This document shows, piece by piece, positions 30,950 through 31,684 of a DNA stretch of 31,684 nt. This DNA is from DATAFF01 sp044870245. GTDB lineage: Bacteria > Pseudomonadota > Alphaproteobacteria > Rhizobiales > Aestuariivirgaceae. The DNA lies in NCBI GenBank assembly GCA_044870245.1, contig JBIOYR010000115.1, forward strand, positions 1 to 31,684. The letters run 5' to 3'. The position numbers and the translations under genes were made by a program. The notes under the pieces are model-generated. The model was not told the DNA's origin. It saw only the letters and a program-made list of their open reading frames with translations, and did not search any database. How positions within the stretch are numbered: the stretch's first letter is position 1; each line of letters opens with the position of its first letter.

Positions 30950-31225
30950 CTACCCGTCGTGGTGCGCTCCGCGGTTGACGATCTCCATCCGGTAGATCGT
31001 CACCGGGCCTGCACGAAGGAGATTCATCGCGGAAACAATCATCTCCGCCAATCTCTCGGGAGAAGGGTCCTCTCCCTCGACATCGAGGAGAAAATCCTCG
31101 CCCTCGACATGACCGCCATTGGTGAAGTCGACGCGGAACTTGAACTTCACGCGCTTCGGCGAATGCGGATTCGCCTTGTAGGGCTCGGCGGCGGGATCCG
31201 GCACAAAGGTCACCGGGAATATCAT
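30950..31225 (-). CDS. Small protein of unknown function (91 residues)
   Basis: Not recognised. The sequence is soluble and acidic in the middle (GGHVEGEDFLLDVEGEDPSP), with a strand-rich first half (KRVKFKFRVDFTN) and a helix (SPERLAEMIVSAMNLL), then a short strand (TIYRMEIVNRG). No signal peptide, membrane segment or metal motif is evident. ATG at 31225 overlaps the TGA of the upstream cupin-regulator gene (ATGA), so it is translationally coupled to that regulator. Possible roles: a small partner or ligand-handling subunit in the pathway that the regulator controls. Confidence 0.75.
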   Translation of the reverse strand: MIFPVTFVPDPAAEPYKANPHSPKRVKFKFRVDFTNGGHVEGEDFLLDVEGEDPSPERLAEMIVSAMNLLRAGPVTIYRMEIVNRGAHHDG

Positions 31226-31684
31226 GCCGAGCCTGCCTCCCTGTCGGTCCTGCCCCGCTCTCCGAATTTCCTCTTCGCAGTTCTGGGGTGATCGTCACCG
31301 GCGCACACGCAGATGATCGTCGCGTTGCGGCTCCCAACGGACAAATAGGCGTGACCCATCGTGCTGTCGATGTAGAGGCTGTCGCCGCGCTTCAGCGTGA
31401 CCGGCGAATAATGCTCGGTATGAACCTCGATCCTACCATCGAGCACGATGATGAACTCCTCGCCAGGATGCCTGATGAGCTCGCCGAAATCCTGGATGGA
31501 GCGAGCCTTCAAGACCATCCTGAACGGCGTCATCCTTCGGTGCAGCAGGTCAGTGTGCAAGTAGGTGTAGGAATAGTGGTGGGTGCTGAGCGTGGGCTCG
31601 CTCGAGGCGTGATCGACGCTGCGCCGTGACGCGGGCTGTCCGGTCTCATCGCCCCCTTCATAGAACAGTTCAGCGACCCCGACA
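31222..31684 (-). CDS. XRE-type regulator with cupin sensor domain, C-terminal part
   Basis: The frame is open to the right edge, so the 5' end lies outside the window; a TTG at 31560 seen in isolation is internal. Visible residues run from an acidic linker (ELFYEGGDETGQPASRRSVD) through HHYSYTYLHTDLLHRRMTPF into a cupin barrel: HPGEEFIIVLDGRIEVHTEH is cupin motif 1 and GDSLYIDSTMGHAY is motif 2. This layout (phrase and spacing) matches XRE/HipB-type regulators with a C-terminal cupin, in which the missing N-terminus is the helix-turn-helix. The C-terminal tail is basic (PRTAKRKFGERGR). Ligand not known; co-translated with the 91-residue gene. Confidence 0.82.
   Translation of the reverse strand, partial: VGVAELFYEGGDETGQPASRRSVDHASSEPTLSTHHYSYTYLHTDLLHRRMTPFRMVLKARSIQDFGELIRHPGEEFIIVLDGRIEVHTEHYSPVTLKRGDSLYIDSTMGHAYLSVGSRNATIICVCAGDDHPRTAKRKFGERGRTDREAGSA

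Overview
This window looks like chromosomal DNA from a GC-rich alphaproteobacterium, most likely in the Hyphomicrobiales (Bradyrhizobium/Bosea/Afipia-like). That is inferred from the GC-rich codon use, the frequent TTG and GTG starts behind good Shine-Dalgarno sites, the protein families present, and a dispersed intergenic repeat whose translation looks familiar from that group. No species is claimed.

Layout. 1-579 is the 3' end of argJ (arginine synthesis). 836-4132 is a four-gene ABC importer operon of the nitrate/sulfonate/taurine class with two different permeases; a convergent AraC-type regulator (4127-5131) shares its stop region. 5264-8186 runs rightward: a MaoC-like hot-dog protein, an O-methyltransferase and a Rossmann/SAF-type oxidoreductase. 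A repeat and a probable terminator follow. 8396-12734 is leftward: an isoprenylcysteine-methyltransferase-like membrane protein, pyrE, a divergent purM, and a stand-alone LigD-type polymerase. 12998-15011 holds two overlapping AraC-family paralogs related to the first one. 15142-16370 encodes a small lytic transglycosylase and a flavodoxin-fold quinone reductase. 16449-18928 pairs an APC amino-acid permease with an SDR dehydrogenase. 19007-21636 holds an ankyrin protein, a Tat-exported multicopper oxidase and a membrane-anchored coiled-coil protein. 21800-23393 holds a small exported protein and a class V aminotransferase. 23497-24132 is a truncated tyrosine integrase, the scar of an old island.

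24309-30709 is leftward: a complete type I secretion locus (RTX animal-type haem peroxidase, PrtD-type ABC exporter, HlyD-type adaptor) followed by an enolase-superfamily enzyme. The right edge has a 91-residue unknown protein translationally coupled to the C-terminal cupin part of an XRE-cupin regulator that runs off the window.

The most coherent system is the secreted haem peroxidase with its own exporter. About 8 kb away lies an exported multicopper oxidase, a second class of extracytoplasmic oxidase, but any functional link is inference. Other points of interest are the AraC trio with conserved DNA-binding halves and diverged sensor halves, the unusual PurM without PurN, the two-copy intergenic repeat, and several perfect inverted repeats that may be operators. 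No rRNA, tRNA, CRISPR array or complete insertion sequence was recognised.
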